Shown here in pieces: positions 8,114-12,097 of a stretch of 12,097 nt of DNA; the first letter of the stretch is position 1, and the number at the start of each line of letters is the position of its first letter. Under the pieces are notes generated by a model. The model ran no database searches, was not told where the DNA came from, and worked only from the letters and a program-made list of their open reading frames with translations. Source of the DNA: Euperipatoides rowelli (lineage: Eukaryota > Onychophora > Udeonychophora > Euonychophora > Peripatopsidae); the NCBI GenBank assembly GCA_003024985.2, contig PXIH01S0002830.1. One strand, given 5' to 3'. The translations under genes were made by a program, and so were the position numbers.

Positions 8114-9091
8114 GACGTTTAAAAAGAGTAATTTCATTGATTACAGATACAACCCTGCAAAAAACTAATAACTTTACATACACATATATGGTTACAAGAT
8201 GTATTAAAATGGATTGGAGACTTGTTCCGTAAAATTATAAATGAGCCTAGTAATACTATACTGTAATCTGTTTGTGAATGAGCTGAAAACATTTATGCCC
8301 ATCAATATAAAAAATATTAGTCTGAATGAGTTAAAACATACTCTTTAATACTTTTTTGTTTGTTTGTAAAGGTTCATTTTTTTTAAAAAAATATCATTGG
8401 ATTAATTGTTCATAATTCATCTAAATGTTAACATATTTATACAAACCATCATATTACTTTTCCAAATTAGCTCAGATTGGACAAACATTTTTTTTCAAAA
8501 TCCCATTAGAGCTGGTATAGAAAAAATTTTAAACTTCACAGTTTATTCCACAGTCATGACTCACTTATGCAAATGCTAAAGTTTGAAATATATCTTAGCG
8601 TGTATTTTGCTTAATAAAATTCTCATTTATATTTTATTTGTGACTTTATGTGGTCAGTCTTGTCACTAGCTGAAGTTTCTTTTCATAAATCCTATAATCA
8701 TTGAGCGACTGCACTTTCCTTCTATATTAGTGATTTTTTAAAGCTCTATATGAGAACGCAATCTTCAGATGAGGAGGGAAATAACAATTGCACTGTCTAT
8801 TTCATGTCATGTTTTGCACTCATTTCATGAAGTAGTGCCATTTTGTACAAGTACGAGTTATCTCCCCTGTTCATGATGTTTCTAGATCAAAGGTTAAATA
8901 CTATAAAATTAAAAAGAATTGTAATATGTAACAAATGACACTTTCAGACTATGAAATATAATGATAACATGTAAAAAAAATCACTGAAATTTTATCATTA
9001 AATATAAGACTTATAGTAAATGAGATGATGCTATTTTAAGACTTCTTATCACGTGTTGAAATACTCCATAGAGTTTATATTCTGCTATCCA
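8114..9091. other. non-coding spacer inside the inverted repeat, left part
   Basis: No gene seen. It contains a TGACTCA (AP-1-type) string at 8557-8563 and an ATGCAAAT octamer at 8567-8574, both possibly chance. A 26-bp direct repeat lies at 8788-8835, and a GAGTTATCTCCCC string at about 8855-8867 is of a kind I associate with mollusc repeats. The rest is AT-rich sequence. Confidence 0.55.
8788..8835. repeat. short direct repeat, 26-bp period
   Basis: TTGCACTGTCTATTTCATG (8788) is followed by TTGCACTCATTTCATG (8814), the second lacking a few bases. The second unit can also fold through GCACT and AGTGC. Confidence 0.6.
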
Positions 9092-9457
9092 TTAACCCTC
9101 TCATAGTCATGGGAAACATTTTCCCATATAGGCTACAAAAAATCCTGCATACTTCAACGCTGAGTGCAGCTTCTAAATGTGAAAAACAGCTGAAGTAATA
9201 AAAACTTCTGTGTTGAATGATACACTTGAAAATAAATGTCAGTAGTACGGTAATTTCCATGTCTTTCCATACTGATCAATTTGCTAATGGATTGATTCGA
9301 CTCAACTCTTCTCATCCTAGTGTTGAGTTGCATTTTCTATGAGAGGAAAAAAAACATTTTAGAAGAGACCATGGTAGTACTTCATTTGCTGGTATATTCT
9401 GGTCAGAAAGTTTTATGTAAAGCACAGAAATGTAAACTTTCTCACAGAAAGAGTTAA
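9092..9457. mobile_element. weak candidate TTAA-flanked miniature element
   Basis: TTAA at 9092-9095 is followed by CCCTCTCATAG. The right side ends CACAGAAAGAG before TTAA at 9454-9457. The ends, read inward, match at only about 7 of 14 positions, so this is a suggestion. Supporting it slightly is a perfect subterminal palindrome, ATGGGAAA-cat-TTTCCCAT (9109-9127), in the same relative place as the palindrome in the stronger element that follows. CTATGAGAG near 9338 is an internal inverted copy of the left end. The minus-strand frame at 9075-9260 (61 codons) resembles no transposase. Confidence 0.2.
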
Positions 9458-9502
9458 TAAAATGTACACTACGGATTAATTGTTAATGTTTGTATTCATT
9501 TA

Positions 9503-10279
9503 TTAACACGTTTACTGTCAACTACGAGTTAACTTGTAGTTGACGATCTGATACAGGACGCCACATACGAGTTATCACGTAAATGAGAGCTTTGTAATTA
9601 TTACCAGGTACCAGCAAATTGATGTAATAATAAGTAATAGGTGCCTAGTATAATAATGGAAAAAAAAGCCAAACTGAAGCGGCAGATTGTTTATTTTTGA
9701 TATGTCTCTACTTTAAACAAGCCAGAAGTTGGTACAAGCTGCTGACCACTGATCTTGACAACTATAATCACCTACATATTCTGATGTCTACCAACATTAA
9801 AATATATTATGAGATTGCTTAACATCACTTTATTCACCTTTTTAAATTTAAGGTGTGTTTGAATTTTACAAGACATACAAGTGACACTGTTAGCGTATTT
9901 AGAAGTAAATTTTAAGAAAATCAGTATCTGGATAAAGATATTGTAAATCAATATTGGAGCTGGAACTTCTAAACACCAGCATCATGGCTTTTCATGGACT
10001 TTAACCTGAACTGAAACCTCAACTATTTGGGGTTTTGTACATGCCTAACGCCAGGGGGGTTAATTTCCTCTTGGCATAGTGCCTCGTGATTTGTTTCTAT
10101 GGTCTTTAGTTCACTTCTGTAATTTTCAAGTTATAAATAAATTGTCTTCTTTATTAAGAAAAAAAGCCATGGCATCAGAAAACAGGATATAAAAAAACTT
10201 TTGGTTCAGAAATATACTTAACTCGGATTGGTAACGGAGACAAAACCACCCACAACCAATGTGGCGGTCAACGTGTTAA
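9503..10279. mobile_element. non-autonomous piggyBac-like element with TTAA duplications
   Basis: TTAA at 9503-9506 is followed by CACGTTTACTGTCA, and TTAA at 10276-10279 is preceded by the reverse complement of CACGTTGACCGCCA. The 14-bp ends match at 11 positions; two of the three differences are transitions. The body is 769 bp. TTAA target duplication is the hallmark of piggyBac elements, and the ends resemble the TTT-MCTGCCA style of animal piggyBac termini as I remember them. A subterminal palindrome TGTCAACTAC/GTAGTTGAC (9517-9544) and a GACGCCACAT string near 9558, echoed by ACCGCCACAT inside the right end, also fit. No transposase frame is present, so it would need an enzyme supplied elsewhere. 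It lies within the spacer of the large inverted repeat. Confidence 0.6.
9518..9543. repeat. subterminal palindrome of the piggyBac-like element
   Basis: GTCAACTAC (9518-9526) and GTAGTTGAC (about 9536-9544) are exact inverted arms around GAGTTAACTT, whose centre is itself palindromic (GTTAAC). Confidence 0.8.
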
Positions 10280-10800
10280 ACTATTAATCAGCTGTAAAAT
10301 TGATTAAAGAAGAAATATTAAGCTGTCCAAGAATAGTCATCTTCTCTGGAACCTATCAAATGTTATGGTCCAAGCCTTGGTCAATTAATTTAAGAATTAT
10401 GTAACTTGAAGATCATTAATTTGTACTTTTACGAAATTGGTATTCAATCCATTTTAATCTGTATCATAAACGTAGATGTGCGTGTGAATTTGTTTATAGT
10501 TTTCTGCAGGATTTGGTCCATAAGCAGTGATATTCTCTATACCAGTGTAGAGATGAGTGACCCACTGGTTTGTCACTCAACAGTCGTAAAGGTGACATTT
10601 CTCAAAGAATACATAATATTTTCTACAATCAAAGTTTTAATGTATTTTTAAAAAATAAACGTACTGTACCTACAATACTAATGTCTATTTTCATGGTATA
10701 GAGTTACCTTGAAATCAAATGAGTAGCTATATTGACAGCTTTAAAATAAAAAAAAATAATACTATCAACTCTACAGCGTTTCACAATTTTCTTTTATATA
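10280..10800. other. non-coding spacer inside the inverted repeat, right part
   Basis: No gene seen. The 81-codon frame at 10406-10651 has an unremarkable hydrophobic translation and no neighbour or motif that would support it as a gene. A run of A lies near 10749-10757. Confidence 0.55.
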
Positions 10801-10802
10801 TT

Positions 10803-10848
10803 GTCAGGGTGTTGTAACATCGTCAGGGTGTCGTCATGTTGTCGCAAC
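10803..10848. repeat. short tandem repeat, 19-bp period, about 2.4 units
   Basis: GTCAGGGTGTTGTAACATC (10803-10821) is followed by GTCAGGGTGTCGTCATGTT (10822-10840) and a partial GTCGCAAC. The unit is relatively rich in G and CpG compared with its surroundings. Confidence 0.75.
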
Positions 10849-10939
10849 AGAAAAAAATTTTGAAACCATTGCTCTATATAATAGCCAATCATATTCCTCC
10901 CCTTATTTCTAACAGTTATGATTTTTAGTTTTACGTATG

Positions 10940-11270
10940 AAAATGAATTGCAAGAAACGTCTAGTATTTTGTAAAATATTTTAGTTTTAGGCTACTTTAT
11001 TTACTGCTTTACAAAAATCCATTTTCAAATAGGATGTTATCAAACTAAATCAATTGGAGCAAAAACAAGTGTGCTGCCCTCTACTTAGACAACCAAGATA
11101 TGATTGGTTCAATGGATAACAAGATGGAGAGCAAACAGATAGGCCTACGTAAATACTGGATTTCTTTCAATAATTACAGACTACATAGGCTTTAATTGTG
11201 CATGTCAATAGCTATACCCTGCATATATAACTATTCATACTTTATGCAACGGATTACATTACATAGAAAT
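10940..11270 (-). repeat. right arm of large inverted repeat
   Basis: Reverse-complement partner of 7776-8113; the core is 10993-11135 and the inner wing 10940-10980. Compared with the left arm, it carries TAGGCTA (10988-10994) at the core/inner-wing junction and TAGGCCTA (11140-11147) just outside the core. The left arm lacks both strings at the aligned places. The plus-strand frame at 11196-11417 begins in its outer wing and is not a recognised gene. Confidence 0.9.
11072..11086 (-). promoter_or_regulatory. CTCF-like string in right arm (tentative)
   Basis: The reverse complement AGTAGAGGGCAGCAC is identical over 15 bases to the string in the left arm but on the opposite strand. Together they are convergent, about 3.1 kb apart. 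This is speculative as a binding site. Confidence 0.2.
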
Positions 11271-12097
11271 ATAAAGGAGCTTTTATCATGCAGACATACA
11301 ATAGATTCTGTTAAAAAAAATCTAAATGAGACCGAGAACAAGTTGCGTGTTGTATTTGATCATCTTTTTCATTATTTCACCAAAGACGCCATATTGCATT
11401 TCTATACAATTTATTAGTGAAGTCATATTGTATTGATTAATTTTTTTTTTTTAATTTGTCTCTGTAGCCTATTGATATGGTGTTGTAGTGTTTTCGTATT
11501 CAATCATATTTTGGAGATTTAAATTTAGTCAAAATTAAATTCAGATGAATTTTTCGGATATGCACGTGAATATTTTCATTCTCCAATAAAGTGTTTTTAA
11601 CATTCAAAGTAAATCTTTGCAAAATTTCTATTTCATTATTTTATTCTTTAGAAAATAGAAGTTTTCGTTGCAATTTGCATTTGGGCAATTAATTATTTTG
11701 CTAATTTCTTTTAAAAATTAAATAATGGGGAAAAAAAAAAGTTTTTTTTTTTTAAAAAAAAATCAGTTTTTTTAATATCTTTTTTTTTCTTCCCTCTGTA
11801 AACGAATAAAATTCAATCAATTTCTGTGACTAGTTTCTTTATCTCAAGCACTCAGAGTAAAATGACACTCTTTTGTCATTTAAATTCCTTTCATTATATC
11901 TATGTCCTGTCATTGTAGTTTTCCTCACTTTCCGTTCAATAAATTCTTAGACAGTTGAGTCACAAGCACTTTGTACAGTACCAATCTCTCACAAACGGGC
12001 TATCCTGAGCAATACACCAATGAGAAAGAGAGACTGTATTTTACAATTTGTTTATTTATCGTTGTATTTTTTAAAAAAAATAAAAAAGATTGAATTT
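11271..12097. other. AT-rich non-coding stretch
   Basis: No gene seen. It contains a TAGCCTA (11465-11471) and long homopolymer runs at 11731-11789. ATTGTAGTTTTCCTCA (from about 11914) also occurs near 2613, but flanking similarity is poor. Confidence 0.6.
11731..11762. repeat. alternating poly(A)/poly(T)/poly(A) block
   Basis: A10, a single G, T12 and A9 follow one another, so both flanking A runs can pair with the central T run. This is simple-sequence DNA and likely a weak point for assembly or sequencing accuracy. Confidence 0.85.

Noticed and set aside
9092-10062. A single larger piggyBac-like element ending at TTAACCCCCCTGGCG (minus strand, near 10059)
   Set aside because: The ends match at only about 7 of 14 positions, and the interval would overlap, not nest with, the better-supported 9503-10279 element.
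2613-11930. Shared ATTGTAGTTTTCCTCA at about 2613 and 11914 as a repeat pair
   Set aside because: Similarity does not extend convincingly beyond about 16 bases.
1-12097. Defence system, CRISPR array, phage or bacterial operon
   Set aside because: There are no ribosome-binding-site-led frames, no regular spacer-repeat arrays and no long coding regions. Composition and repeat structure are those of non-coding animal DNA.

Overview
The window reads as non-coding DNA from an animal nuclear genome. It is strongly AT-rich (I estimate about 70% A+T), full of A and T runs, and holds no open frame that I recognise as a gene. The longest ATG-initiated frame is 106 codons, which is not surprising in 12 kb of such DNA. 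I see no tRNA, rRNA, CRISPR array, bacterial-type operon, transposase, reverse transcriptase or integrase. The host is most likely a marine invertebrate, perhaps a mollusc. That is a weak inference from the base composition, the excess of TAGGCCTA/TAGGCTA motifs, degenerate CCTAAC-type tracts and one GAGTTATCTCCCC string. The stretch could be intergenic or inside a large intron.

Layout, left half. Positions 1-960 are plain AT-rich DNA. At 980-1157 a GC-stemmed hairpin is followed by a compact island of much higher GC, open on both strands, which is the most exon-like stretch in the window. At 2375-2506 there is a 66-bp tandem duplication. At 2821-3250 there is a sequence of mixed composition, possibly an old repeat. 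Two direct copies of one dispersed repeat lie at about 4128-4470 and 5675-5975, and a third, inverted copy at about 6770-6960. All three carry a pyrimidine/CAG junction followed by degenerate telomere-like hexamers. Between the first two copies are a purine-rich Glu/Lys-type reading frame (4798-4928) and a near-perfect 17-bp hairpin (5130-5167).

Layout, right half. A large inverted repeat dominates. Arms of about 340 bp at 7776-8113 and 10940-11270 have a core of roughly 145 bp at about 92% identity, and enclose about 2.8 kb. Each core carries an AGTAGAGGGCAGCAC string, and the two strings face each other. Inside the enclosed segment is a 769-bp element with 14-bp imperfect terminal inverted repeats and flanking TTAA on both sides, which I interpret as a non-autonomous piggyBac-like element. 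A weaker second candidate of the same type lies just to its left.

No genes work together here. The content is layers of old repeats and insertions. I found no convincing novel biological system; the best leads are the inverted repeat, the TTAA-flanked element, the three-copy repeat family and the GC-rich island.
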